NCBI GenBank assembly: GCA_041399205.1
Contig: JAWKTK010000008.1
Span: 124,001-188,000, forward strand
Source of the DNA: JAGQOZ01 sp041399205
GTDB taxonomy: Bacteria > Planctomycetota > Planctomycetia > Pirellulales > Pirellulaceae
DNA: 64,000 nucleotides
Direction of reading: 5' to 3'
Shown: piece after piece, positions 27,953 to 39,062 of the stretch
Layout of the letters: each line of letters opens with the position of its first letter
Numbering within the stretch: position 1 is the first letter of the stretch
Notes under the pieces: generated by a model
The model's database searches: none
What the model saw: only the letters and a program-made list of their open reading frames with translations
What the model was told of the DNA's origin: nothing
Position numbers and translations under genes: made by a program

Positions 27953-28735
27953 TCACTCACAACTCGGCCAAAAATACGATATCAAAAAGGCCGGTAACAA
28001 CCTATTGGGACAACCTCCGAAAATCAGACGGATGAGTATCCAAAAAACAACAAAGGGGACGTTAAGCAAATAGGCTCGACCAAAGTATAACGCCCGATTC
28101 GAAGAGACAACGTAAGCAACTGCCGCTGACGCCGAACACCATAAAAAAGGAAACGTCCACGCCCGACCTGCCGCAGTTAATATCACGATGGGCCCATTAA
28201 TCCAGCCAAGATATTGGGAAGAAGCAACCGGATATCATTCTCCACGTAGTAGTTTCCCGTTGTGGAACAAAGATGTGAAAGGCTGAAACTTGTAAGGTCT
28301 ATCGTCCGCAACAAAAATGCAGAAAGACCAAACAGCCCCACCACGCCCCATAAGGGACTCAAGTGAAATTGCCCTGCTTTCAGTTTTTGGTCATTTGAAT
28401 CGAGGCAGACGACTACGGAAGCGATATGAAAAAGAGAAATACGAAGAAAGTAAAAAGGAGCAATGAAGATCGCCAACTCCAGGCATCGCGTAGAGGACGG
28501 CTGCAGCTGCCGACCAGTCGCCAGCGTCTCCGACACCGATCGTATAGTTTCCGATGGCTATGCTAAAGACTGCGAGGGCAATGCGAACAAAAATGTGCGT
28601 CGTGTCCGAGTATACCATCCAGAAGGCGACGAACTGGATCTGGGCGGAAACCAGCGGCACGATTCGGTATAAACCAGGTTTCTTGTTATGCTCGGATACT
28701 GGGCTGGAGGCACACGGCATGGCAATGTTTGCCAC
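27953..28735 (-). pseudogene. Multi-pass membrane protein, frameshifted
   Basis: Three overlapping minus-strand frames (28391-28735, 28183-28536, 27953-28186) read in series as one ~250-residue protein with six or more hydrophobic helices, among them IQFVAFWMVYS, VRIALAVFSIAIG, FIAPFYFLRISLFHIASVVVC, WGVVGLFGLSAFLL and LLNVPFVVFWILIRLIF. The last two frames meet at 28183-28186 around LAGLMGPS/MILTAAGRAW, as a 1-base shift would give. No family recognised. Confidence 0.5.
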
Positions 28736-28855
28736 AATTAGAGAATCACAATAAACCTAATCATGTAATTCTGATCGTCGCTGGTTCGCTAGCCCTGTCA
28801 ACGTCTGCTAGCCGCATCAATGTCTTTCAGATTCATACGCAGATACCACCTAGTA

Positions 28856-28993
28856 AAGAAACGGGGACGGGGGTTGTTATTGCTGCTGTGCGTTTCTGCC
28901 TCGGCATGACCTGCGAACCTGTGAGACGAGTGACGGCAAAATCACAAATCTACTACGGGCTGACGCCACAAACAAACCCCGTCCCCGTTTCTT
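28856..28993. repeat. MITE-like element, copy 2
   Basis: 138 bp with terminal inverted repeats of ~18 bp (AAGAAACGGGGACGGGG on the left, CCCCGTCCCCGTTTCTT on the right). The interior is nearly identical to copy 1 at 20485-20615. The ends here are better preserved. No coding content. Confidence 0.8.
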
Positions 28994-29039
28994 CGCCAAT
29001 GCAGACAAGCGTCAACAAAAAAAACTAAGTCACTCATGT

Positions 29040-29590
29040 TCAGTTGGGCCGATTCGTAGCGTCTGGAACAACAGATCTCCTGGCAAGACCGGCACCGCGT
29101 GGAGTTCCATTCGTGCCGTCGATCGCCAGCTCTTCGGTTGCCGTTGATTCCACCACAATTCTGCATTCTGGGTGGCGACGTTTGAAAGACTGACGCCAAT
29201 CCGCCGATACGCTCGTATTTCGCAGCGTAAGCAGCCTTAGATGCTCCAAGCTGGTCCAAAGCGTCACAATCTTGGTCCGTGTATTGTGGTCCTACCAAAC
29301 GGACAGATGTTGTTCGCTCCCAATACTTGGCAAAAGCCGAGCGATTTGGTCGGTTCCACGATTTCGGACCTACAAATGCCGTCCATCACCTGACAGCGAT
29401 CCAATTGCCGTCAGTGTAAAACATATTCGTACGAAGCGAGTACCCAATTGTCGTGAAAGTCCGGCAGACGACTCAATGCGGCGCGTTCCGAATGCCAAAT
29501 TCGAACAGGCCGCATCGCAACCGCCGCCATCACGCCAAACACCGTGAAGCACACCAAGAATGTTCGTAAGCTGATTTGGAATCGTCTCAT
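29040..29590 (-). pseudogene. Membrane-anchored LRR-like protein, frameshifted
   Basis: ATG 29590 opens a frame starting MRRFQISLRTFLVCFTVFGV, the basic-plus-hydrophobic start seen on many planctomycete proteins, followed by MAAVAMRP. The frame stops near 29415. Later parts lie in other frames: GPKSWNRPNRSAFAKYWERT, VGPQYTDQDCDALDQL, and a final leucine-rich segment LEHLRLLTLRNTSVSADWRQ. Probably one membrane-anchored leucine-rich-repeat protein of ~180 residues broken by at least two indels. Confidence 0.5.
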
Positions 29591-29837
29591 AAGTGATGCG
29601 TACGCAAGAGGCCTGGCAGTCGTTCGGCAACAAATCGAAACACCTGTGCGGTTTTAGTCAGTTTACGTTCAGCTTGACCGACGCCGCACATTGCAGCAAT
29701 ACGAGTTGCACAAAAAAACAGGGACAATCCGGCCCTATTTCGCAGACACGACGCTGGCATGAGACTTGCCGTTCAGTTTATTGTGTTCCGCCCACCATTC
29801 GCGTGTAGGCAACCTCAATATTTGGAGGCGAAGACCA

Positions 29838-30664
29838 ATGATCAAGCGCATTCTGGTTGGAATTTCGGATCGGATGTATTCGTTGTCGGCCACGTATCAT
29901 GCTGTCGAAGTTGCCAAGCAGACAGGAGCAGCGTTGACGGCGGTCAGCGTGATTGATTACGCCAGCCTTCGGGATGTCGGGCCGACGACCATGGGATCTG
30001 GCCCCTACGCTACGGCACTTCGTCGCGAACGACTGCAATTGGCCGAAGAAGTGGTGAGCGACGCTGTGGACGCCTTTGAACGAATTTGCGCTCGTGAAAA
30101 CGTTCCGCATCAGGTGGTTCGCGAAGACGGTGATCCGCTTGGTACATTCATCCAGTTTGCTCGCTACCACGACTTGGCTGTAGTCGGTCTGCATCGGTTG
30201 TTCGAACACGGCGTGGTGGAAGATCCCATTGACGAAGTGGAACGCTTGGTTTCTGGCGGCGTACGACCGTTGTTGGCGGTTGCGCCCGAATTTCATCCCA
30301 TCCGACGCGTGTTGATTGCTTACAGCGGTTCCGCCGAATCCGCTAGAACGATTCGACAATTCGCGCAACTGCATCACTTGTGGGATGACTTGACAGCGCA
30401 TGTCGTACATTTCGGTCGAGAAATCGGCAGCAGCGAACAGATGTTGCGTGACACCTGCAACCTCTGTCAGACCATGGTCTAGATGCAACCACAGAAGCGG
30501 TGGACGATTCGCCCAAACGACTACTGGCCTATGCCGCGGAGTGGGACGCCGATTTGATTGTCATGGGAAACAGCAACCGAAACTTGCTGATGAAGCGAGT
30601 GTTCGGGGACACAGCGTTGATGGCCATACGAGAATCTCCCAGTCCGTTGTTCCTGTCCCAATAG
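29838..30664 (+). CDS. Tandem universal stress protein, frameshifted near 3' end
   Basis: ATG 29838 follows GGAGG (29824-29828). The first UspA domain opens MIKRILVGISD and covers residues ~1-148; the second begins RRVLIAYSGSAESART near residue 157. The frame ends at 30482, but the C-terminus continues in the neighbouring frame as HGLDATTEAVDDSPKRLLAY and IVMGNSNRNLLMKRVFGDTA, ending PSPLFLSQ at 30664. Restoring CCC at 30472 would join them. The nucleotide-binding G-x-x-G...G motif of UspA is only partly kept (GNSN...FGDTA). Cytoplasmic stress protein by family; ligand unknown. Confidence 0.82.
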
Positions 30665-31018
30665 ACAACGACACCAGCGAGCACGTGGCCTTACGCGTCT
30701 AACGTGATTTAATGGAGTTGACGCCGTGATTCGGAAAACGCGATGTTAGGTCGCGTATTCTGATTTCGTGAAATCGGCTATGCTTTCGGCCCCGCTTTTT
30801 ATCTCACGGATGTATGGGCCTCATGGGCTCAGGCAAAAAAACACTCTAAACGACTTGGTGCGGCAATGTGCTGGTACCCAAGTTGCGGCTTGCCGGAAGG
30901 CATGAACGCGTGTGTTCAGTTTAGCCACGAAGCAGTGAATGCCAAGCGGTTGCTTGCAACCGGGGATGCCTTCACTACAACAGCCGTCACTACCAGTCTT
31001 CAAATAACAGATTTTGAA
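30665..31018. other. Intergenic, no gene seen
   Basis: About 350 bp between the convergent universal stress protein and leucine-rich-repeat genes. Only short shadow frames. No terminator or RNA gene was recognised. Confidence 0.45.
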
Positions 31019-32099
31019 TCAAAGCACTTTGGATGGCGTCGCTAACCTTTGTCTCGCGGCTGTCGTCACGTCTTTCGGTATTTCAAGGATCCGCAGTTTC
31101 GGCAGCGTAGCGAATCCAGTACTCGATCGTTTATGGCAATTCCGACTATTAGGTCACGCAGTACCGGTGGCCGAAACTCTGACAAGTCAACTCCGACAGA
31201 GTGGTTCGTCTGCAAACACAGGATGCCCCGAAATCCAGAGATACTGGAGATTCAGTAGGGCACCAATTCCGAGTAATTTGTACACGCCGAATGTCGAATT
31301 TCTAGAGATTGCAAACTAGGGTGATAATCCGAAACGCGATAAGCTTGAAACGTTACGTTCGAAGCCGACAGGTCGAGCATCTTTAGTCCTTTCGAATGCT
31401 GTACTCCTAGTGACAGCAACTCAGTGTCGTCCAATTGCGAGTAATGTAGTTGTACTTAGCTTAATCAGTTTGTCCGAAGAAAATCGCGTTTTCTTGTACC
31501 ATTTTTTCATCCAACGAGCACGTAGCTCTTCCAGGTTTGGCGCAGTGGCAATAGCTTCGGAATCACCAAACTATCTCCCGAGAGGGAACGCAGCTTTGGA
31601 TACGTGTTGCCGACGAGAAGGTCCCTTTGAACCTTCTGCCTTAAATGTGTCTATTTGTTCATTCAGAACTATCTCGTCAGCGCGCCCAGAACAGCGTTCG
31701 AGGCTAAGATCTTCGAGGTGTTCCATATTCTGGATAGATGCGGCCATTTCTGAGGTAATACTGCAACTTGACAACCTAAACTTTCTTGTCGCACATTGTC
31801 TTAAGTGCCTCGGCAGCCGTGATCTGGCGATCGCGTTCCGCCCAATCGCCAACACTTGAAATGCTTAATTCATCGGGACGAGGATAGGCTCCAAATACAT
31901 AGCGTAGCACGCTGGAACGAGGAGCAACCGTCTCGTCGAAGGCGATGAATCCAAGCCATTCGTTCTGCATCGTTCGCTGTAAAGACAACAACTCGTCCCA
32001 ACATCGACGACGATATTCGCAATAGCCCAGCCAAATGGCGATGAGCGTCACAATAAAAATCAATGTTCGAAGTTTAAGCTGCGTGCGTCGGGTTACCAT
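31019..32099 (-). pseudogene. Membrane-anchored LRR protein, frameshifted
   Basis: ATG 32099 opens MVTRRTQLKLRTLIFIVTLI, a basic N-terminus plus one transmembrane helix, of the planctomycete LRTL type. The frame continues to 31776. Downstream pieces lie in other frames: RLSSCSITSEMAASIQNMEHLEDLSLERC, GLKMLDLSASNVTFQAYRVS, SLQSLEIRHSACTNYS and, near the end, LPKLRILEIPKDV. These are leucine-rich repeats. Original length about 360 residues, with at least three indels. The start codon is only 10 bp from the end of the IS1634-like element, so the native promoter was probably displaced. Confidence 0.6.
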
Positions 32100-32108
32100 C
32101 CCAATCCC

Positions 32109-34122
32109 TTAAACCTAACTTGAAACGAAATTTGACGGATCTTTTTCGATTTGAGCCTTTCATTGTAGGCTCAATTGGCTGTCGGGGGCGGATTTGAAAT
32201 GCGCGGGTTCTGGAACACGCGAATGGTTGGCGGTTAGTTGGCGGTAACGCCCAGCAGATCGAGGACGTGTTGTTGGTACGGGGTCGCCAGCGTGAGTTTG
32301 TCGAATTCTGAATCGAACTCGGGGATGCGGATACGGCTGCGGCAGAGCGTGCCAGCGAGGTCTTGCAGGATGTCATGGAAGCTCTGAACGGGGAAGTCGT
32401 CAGATGTGCGGCGAGTGGCGTCTTGCGTTTCGGGCAGATCTTGAACGCTGGTCGGGCGCCGATTTGCGAGCCGCCTCTGCCGACTCTTAGTCGCCGTCGG
32501 CGAACAACACGGGATCTTTAATTTTTCTCGCATGTGCCATTCGACATAGTACGCCAACATGCAGATGAACACGTGCGACCGGATCCGTTCTTCGTTGCGA
32601 TGATAGATCGGACGCAGCGATAGGATCGACCGTCTTTATGCAACGAAACGCGCGTTCGACTTTGGCAAGGCCAGAAGTTTTCGACAACGCGGGTCCGAGT
32701 CCAGCCCGCTTCTTGTCGACGCTGCTGCGGACGACATACGTAAGCCGTCGAGAGCCGCCCTTTCGGCATCAGCGATCTTCGTTACGAGCATACGCAAACG
32801 AAGTCTCGGTGATCGTAAGATCGAAGTGCTTCTCGCCATTTTGCTGGCCAATAACTTTGCCAACTCAGGCTGATTTCTTCGCCGCGAAGTGGATTTATTT
32901 ACGCTGCGTGGCGATTCGAATCGGTTCGTATTTTTCGGTCGCTTCAAGCAACTCGTTTGCCGCAGGAGCACGTTGCTCGGCGATGCCGGATTGCGACAGA
33001 CAACCAGTCGCTCGTCGGGAAAATGTTCCGATGTCACCTCGGCCAGATCCCAGAAAATAACAGCGACATCTGATCGCCGGCGCACAACTTGCGAATTCCC
33101 CGGTACGCAAGGCGGAAATCCAGTCCAAACCATCGACACCTCGCAGGGTCTTCGTTGATCCGAGCCGACGTGATCATGCCGCGATCACCAACGAAAACGA
33201 GCCGGTTGATGTCAAAACGTTTACGAGCCGTCGCGACGATTTGAGTGAACGTCGGCGGGTCGGCCGTGTTGCCCGGGAAGACTTCAATCGCAATCGGACG
33301 ACCTTCCGAATCACACAGCAAACCGTACACGATCTGAGGGCGATCGCCACGATCGCGACTGTAACCATGCTTTAGATCAAAGGACTCTTTCGTCCCGTGT
33401 AATAGCTCGAAGAAACATCGAACAGTACCAACTGCCCGTCCTTCAAGTGCTCTTGGCGAGCTTGTTTTCGATCCGCGTTGACGTGTCGCCAGCCAATCCA
33501 TCGCGGCATACAACTCATGGACATCGACGTCGCCAATCGCCAACTCTTCAGCCAACGTGTGCTTGGCAGTCTCGGTCGTCGCCGTCGTGGTACTTAGCTT
33601 AGAACGCGGCGAAAGCACGCGTGCCACGACCAATGCCATGATTAAAATCCGCTGGCGGCACGATCGCGAGGCCAGTAAATTCTCCAGCCCAAGTTGCTGG
33701 TTGTTTGCAGCACGGCCGCCATATTCCCGTGCGGCAGCGAACGAGTGATTTCAAACGACGAGTGCGGTGCGTCGGCTTCCAGTTCACCAGCAAGTCGCCG
33801 CTTGATGAACTCGATGACGATCCTCAGGCACCGCGTGAGGTTCCCCAGCGTCTCGTGCTGGACCTGTCGTTCTGCGAAAACTTCGCCGCAGCAGCACCGA
33901 AGTGTAGACCTCCTTTGACCGTCTTGCGGACTGTTTCGACTCGCAGTTTCCCTTGCTTTGCACTCATGCCAAGTGTTGTACACGATGAAAATGGGCTGTG
34001 CTAGCCCATTTCTGTAGAATTCGTGGCAAATAATCACGCATTTTATATTCGAGCGAAAACGCCTGCTAAAGTAGCCTCAAGTCGCTGTTAATGCCATGAT
34101 TTTCCGTTCAAGTTAGGTTTAA
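32109..34122 (-). mobile_element. IS1634-like insertion sequence, copy A
   Basis: A 2014-bp element bounded by inverted repeats TTAAACCTAACTTGAAACG on the left and CGTTCAAGTTAGGTTTAA on the right. It encodes one transposase on the minus strand (32234-33967). It is the reverse-orientation partner of copy B at 52419-54428; the two are very similar over their full length. No convincing target-site duplication was seen at either end. Confidence 0.82.
32234..33967 (-). pseudogene. IS1634-family transposase, copy A
   Basis: A DDE (IS4-superfamily, IS1634) transposase of about 570 codons starting at ATG 33967 (MSAKQGKLRVETVRKTVKG). Recognisable parts: HSSFEITRSLPHGN, ARVLSPRSKLSTTTATTETA, YSRDRGDRPQIVYGLLCDSE, AIEVFPGNTADPPTFTQIV, VFVGDRGMITSARI (catalytic D region), and a C-terminal TATKSRQRR segment. 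At least four frame changes, at positions mostly different from those in copy B. Inactive as written. Confidence 0.75.
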
Positions 34123-34938
34123 CGTCGACTTATCAGACGATCAGGAAACGCTGGATCATTTCCGCAAATCGCATTCGTGCATTTCTGTTCGTCATCTGAA
34201 TTCTCTGATTCGGTCGAGAATATGGATGTGCCGTTTTAAACGTGCCATATCAAATGATTCTAGCGACTTAGCCGGCCCGAAATTCTTCCCCATGGACTGG
34301 AGGCGATCTGAACTGAAGATACATGTCGAACTGACCAGCAAGAACCTGGCGGAGAATCAACAGCTCGATGCGTTTGAGCGAAACCTTGTTGCGCATGTCG
34401 CTCAGATGGAAAAACTGGTCGGGCGTGCGGCTGATGATCGAACTGGGTTGGCCTTATCGACGCCGTCGGCTGGATGGAAGCGAGGCCGTTGACTTGGGCC
34501 CTGTGTTTCCGGGAACGCCGAAATGGTCGATTTTCTGCTGAGCCGAGGCTTCTGTAATTTGCCTCGGCAGGTAACTACTTTCAAACTCCCTTGCATACAG
34601 TGGTCCATTGCTCGTGCTGGGAAAGCGAGATCAGCCGGCTTGTCTTGCGAGACTGTTGGCCGAGAATATTCCGGTGCCCGCCGGATTCTATCCTTGTGGC
34701 ATCGCGGAGCCTGATGCGATATTGAGCGATTCATCGCGGTAGATGCAAAATGTAACCGAGTCGAAGAACTGATTCGGCGACGAATTTTTCGGATAGGTTA
34801 CTGCGTTTGCTGACGTTCATCCACGGTATTGCTTTATGGATTGGATGAATCGATTGCATTTGGCTCCGCGAGCAGGGCCAGTGCACATCGCTTTGATTCG
34901 TTTGAGCTTCGATTTTGAACCTCGACTGGTCACTTCAT
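34123..34938. other. Gap with an uncertain short ORF
   Basis: Between the IS1634 copy and the metalloprotease gene. It contains one plausible-looking 88-codon frame (34226-34492, listed separately) and otherwise short shadows. No RNA gene or clear repeat. Confidence 0.4.
34226..34492 (+). CDS. Hypothetical protein fragment
   Basis: 88 codons beginning MCRFKRAISNDSSDL. The central helix-forming segment ELTSKNLAENQQLDAFERN followed by LVAHVAQMEKLVGRA reads like real protein rather than a shadow. No family recognised, no clear ribosome binding site. Possibly the remains of a gene interrupted by neighbouring insertions. Confidence 0.25.
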   Translation: MCRFKRAISNDSSDLAGPKFFPMDWRRSELKIHVELTSKNLAENQQLDAFERNLVAHVAQMEKLVGRAADDRTGLALSTPSAGWKRGR

Positions 34939-37900
34939 TTAGTTCGCCTGGCCCGGCGCAAGGTAGACGACTGGTGACTGCGCCGTGTAGCTACCCGTTT
35001 GAAAGGCAAATACCATGTCCGACGTGTCACCCCCGTCGCCATTCCAGTCGCCTGGAGGCCCAAATCGAGTTATTCGGTGTGTTGTCTTCATACTCGCCGA
35101 ACTGAAAAACTTGAATCAGATCGGCGAGTTGAAAATGCCATCCAAATTGGCGTCACCAGGAATACGGTTCACCACAATGGGTTCGATCTCGAATTGAAAT
35201 CGAAACGATTCCGCCAATCGATTTCCGAATAGATCGGCAACCGCACCGGCATCGATCACAACTTTCGTATTCTCCGCCTCCGCCGTCGGGCTCATGATCA
35301 GGACAGCCTGCTTTTCGGGGAGGTACAACCATTCTTCGACAGCAAGCGCTTCATTCGTGACTTTGGCACGAACCAGAATGTCATCTGTCTGCAACGACCC
35401 TGCAATGTCTTCGCTAAAGACGATCTGAAAGGCGGTGAGTTCACCGAGTCGCATTGATTCGGCCGATTCGATCGTGACCGGCGTCGTGTCCGCAGGCTGG
35501 ACCATCTCGTAGTCGATGCGCATAGTCGAACGCGAACGCATCTACACTACTTCCACTGCCCGGCATCAACTGGACCGTCATCAAGTAATTCCCGGCGTCG
35601 GCAAGTGCAGGCTTAGTTCGAGCGTTGCGTCTAGCTGGCCAATACGCGACATGATCTGCTCGTCAGAAGTTCGATCAAGCCGTTTTGATTGTTGTCCTGC
35701 CCGATGGCAAAAACTCGAACTTCCGGCGTGCCGCCCGCTGTTCGACGGCGAGTCCGCTCAGCTTCAGATTCAACTGCCCAGGCTTGTCAACCTTAACCGC
35801 GTAGTATTCCTGCGTGTCGATGATTGGCGGCATCTTCGGAAACGGAGCAGGCCAGGTACGAACGACGGCTGTTCCACCGCAATTTGGCGCGGCAGCTTCG
35901 GGTCGGTTCCCTCAACACCAAGCGTAATCGCGTTGCGAAAGTGGTAGTTGGTAGGAGGCGAACAGCACATTCGACTGAGGATTCAACACTCGCGCTAAAG
36001 TAATACGGCGATGTGTCGCCCGATTTGACTTCGAATTTCATCTCGCGACCAGTTGCCGATTTCACTGCCATCGATTTTTCCGTCTTGATTCACATCGTGG
36101 ATCACTTGATAATCCACGATCGCTGGGCCGTCCTGCCGAATTTCGAAATGCACGGGTCCGGCGGGCAGGATGCCAAGATTGATGAATTCGAGAGGAGAAT
36201 CTATGCCAAGTTCATCGTTGAGTTGCACTTCGCGTCGCGTCAGTCCCAGCTCGCTTAGGGGAATTCCTAGGTTTATGAGCGGCACGTCTAGGGTTGGGCG
36301 GTACCAATCCTTAGCGAAGCGAAGCCCGCAGTTCGCTGCTGCCCGTTCTACCATGGACTTCCAGAATCAGGAGGTCTGTGATCCGCGTTGATCAGCGGAT
36401 AGTCGACGATGTGACGGGAGAATTCGCCGGAATAGCGTGTCTCGATCAGTTCCTCTGCGTCAATGACATTGTTTCGATTCAGATCGTAGCCCACTCGGTA
36501 AATCCACGGGCGTCGAATACGCCGAGCGTCGTACAGATCGCATACTCCAAGGGATGCCAATCCAGGTTGGCAACAATCGGATCGGTGTCGCCGCCGTTCA
36601 CGTAGCCGTAGATCGGCCGGGTATTCACGCATGGCAAATCTGCACTGGCACAGTCCGTTACGACGATTGTCGACATTTACGTCCAAAGTGTAGCCGGTGC
36701 CTGTACCGGCGAAGTGCTGCACGCCAATCAGGTACTGGGATGCCGGAGGGCACATTCGGAATTTCAACAATAGGACTCGGCAGCAGTTCCTGGTTGCGTC
36801 CCGCCGAAAAGAATTCGGTCAGCTCGCGAATTGTAGTAATCGAAAACGTAAAGATTGGCGTCGGCCGCTAAGGGATCGAGTCGCACACGGACCTGCCCTG
36901 GGCCCTGCGGCTTGATTACGTACCAGTCCCAAACATCCTGTTCGCTGACGAAATCACTGATCACGTGCCGGCCCCAAGTCAGCCCCAGCGTTCCGAGCGA
37001 GTCAGGGAAACCTCAGGGATGCCAATCAGACGAGTTGCTGTGACGGGACTGTCATCGTTTTCCTGACTGATTGCCGTCCACCGAATACTGTCCGATGCTG
37101 TACGCGTACCTGATTCGGTGGCGGAACGGACTGCAATGAAGTAGGACGACGCGACCGAGCTTTCGATCACGACCGTTTCGTCGTAAACGCCCGCTGTTTC
37201 TGACGATCCTACCAACGTGCCGTCAACCGCATAGACCTCCAATCGCGGATCCAACATCGGGCAAATTCATTCGCCCTGACGCGAACCGTCAAACGGGTCC
37301 CAGAGGCAATTGAGCTGGATGGAGTAGAAATCAACGTCTGTTTCGCGTTCCAACAGTCCGTCGGCCGCAAAGCCGAATTCCGTCACTTCCATCGGGGTCG
37401 CGGTGGCGATGCTGTTGCCTACCGCATCCGGGCGCAGTGCCAATCCGTCCGATTGAAGTTTCGCGATATCGTCTTGCGGCGAGCTGTCTCGATCAATGCT
37501 GCCGCGTCGAACGTTGAATCAATGCCGGTTGACGTTCCAATCGCCCAGCGACCATCGAGCGTATTGACGTCGCCCCTTCCCATGATCAACTCGCGTCGAT
37601 ATTCATTGACCAGCGTCTCGCCGTCGTACAGCGACTGGTGCTTTAGCCCCAACATGTGCCCTGCTTCGTGGGCCACCGCTTCGCCGACATAGCGAGTACT
37701 GTTGGGCGAGTCCCACACGTATCCCACATTCTCGCCAGGACCATAGAACCCTCTTACGTGCGCAACGCCTCCTCCACTCCCATACCACGCGCCATCGCCT
37801 CCAATCACGATTTTCCCTGCTCGACCGTCTTCTAGTGACAGCGGATCCACCGTCGTGACGTCGATTTGGAACGGAGAAAATTTCTCCTTGACGATCTCAA

Positions 37901-38198
37901 AGATCGATCGCATGTTCTCCAGTTCGTGCTGCGAAAAACACGAAGTATCCCCGTCAACGTCATAGGGCGGAATGGGACCATTCGTGCTTGTCCCGAACAA
38001 GTCGGCCCACGAACCCCAGTTCCGGTGAATGTCTCCATCGAAGTCTAAGAACATTTTCTTCTCGGCCGCAGGCAAACTGCTATAGGCCGGTACCGACAAG
38101 GGTTCAGCGCCGTCCAGGCGATCGCAGGCGAGCAAGCGTCTGGATTCTAGGCTCTCGAAGTGAAGGCTTTTGGTGAAACGTTGAATTGATTTTCGCAT
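34939..38198 (-). pseudogene. Secreted zinc metalloprotease with dockerin, frameshifted
   Basis: ATG 38198 opens MRKSIQRFTKSLHFESLESRRLLA, the planctomycete extracellular signature. Residues ~45-240 are a metallopeptidase domain with FLDFDGDIHRNWGSW and the zinc motif HEAGHMLGLKH (HExxHxxGxxH). The frame is lost near 37419. Downstream, on the same strand in changing frames: pre-peptidase-like domains (YFIAVRSATESGTR, QGPGQVRVRLDPLAADANLYVFD), a calcium-type repeat (DVNQDGKIDGSEIGNW), an Ig/SwmB-like segment (AFQIVFSEDIAGSLQTDDI) and a dockerin end (GDANLDGIFN, GDWNGDG), stopping at 34939. About 1,085 residues originally. Seven or more indels. Upstream lies a 225-bp divergent promoter region shared with the sigma factor gene. 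Confidence 0.7.
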
Positions 38199-38423
38199 GG
38201 ATTGAGTTCCCACAAAGAGGGGACGTGAGTTGGAGATTCGAAACGCAAATTGGCGCGGGATGCACGTTCGAATCCCGACAAGAGGACCGACCGTATTTGG
38301 TCGCTATGAACGGTTACTGCGACCAGACCGGCAAGCGCGACAACCAATTTCGAGTTTTGCGATCCGGGACGCCCATACGGAGAATGTCTTGCTTCAGTTA
38401 TCTGGCCCAGCGATAATTGGGCC

Positions 38424-39062
38424 ATGGAAACCGAGCTTGACGAATCCGAACTGATCTCCAGGTCCGTGGCTGGCGACAAGACAGCGATGGGGCAGTTGTT
38501 TTCCAGGCACGAGGTTCGGCTCAAGCGAATGATTTCGGTGCGTATGGACCCTCGCATCGGTGGACGGCTCGATTCGTCCGACATCTTCCAAGAACTGCAG
38601 CTTGAAGCGTCCCAACGTTTGCAGGAGTTTGCTCAGCAGCCCGCCGTTCCCTTCTTTGTCTGGATGCGATTCCTAGCCAAGCAGAAAATCGCCGAAGCAT
38701 GTCGACGACACGTCTATACGCAATCACGTGACGTGCGACGCGAACAGTCGGATTTACGGAGTGATGGCGAGGGGACTTCGGTGTCTTTGGCCAGCTTTCT
38801 GCTGGGACAGATCACGAGTCCCAGCATGCAGGTGGCCAAGGCGGAGATTCGGCAATTGGTGTTGTCGGCAATCGATTCGATGGATCCTTTGGATCGCGAA
38901 ATCCTGTTGATGCGGCACGCCGAACAGCTATCGTCGTCCGAAACCGCCGAAGAACTCGGTATCAGCCAAAACACGTGTCGGCAGCGTCACGTACGCGCCC
39001 TGAAACGCCTTAAGGTTATCTTGTCCCAGCATGATTTGGCATGGGGTGAGAAAGGTGAGTAG
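38424..39062 (+). CDS. ECF-type RNA polymerase sigma factor
   Basis: 212 residues, starting METELDESELISRSVAGDKT. Region 2 spans roughly residues 10-90 (MGQLFSRHEVRLKRMISVRMD, DIFQELQLEASQRLQEF, WMRFLAKQKIAEA) and region 4 residues ~150-205 (DREILLMRHAEQLSSSETAEELGISQNTCRQRHVRAL, a helix-turn-helix). This is the long-spacer type common in planctomycetes. Its stop (TAG 39060-39062) overlaps the kinase start, implying co-translation. Planctomycete ECF groups linked to Ser/Thr kinases are known; control by phosphorylation is a reasonable inference. Confidence 0.88.
   Translation: METELDESELISRSVAGDKTAMGQLFSRHEVRLKRMISVRMDPRIGGRLDSSDIFQELQLEASQRLQEFAQQPAVPFFVWMRFLAKQKIAEACRRHVYTQSRDVRREQSDLRSDGEGTSVSLASFLLGQITSPSMQVAKAEIRQLVLSAIDSMDPLDREILLMRHAEQLSSSETAEELGISQNTCRQRHVRALKRLKVILSQHDLAWGEKGE

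Noticed and set aside
38260..38290. GTTCGAATCCCGAC resembles a tRNA T-loop
   Set aside because: The flanking five-base arms do not pair, and no acceptor stem or anticodon arm was found around it.
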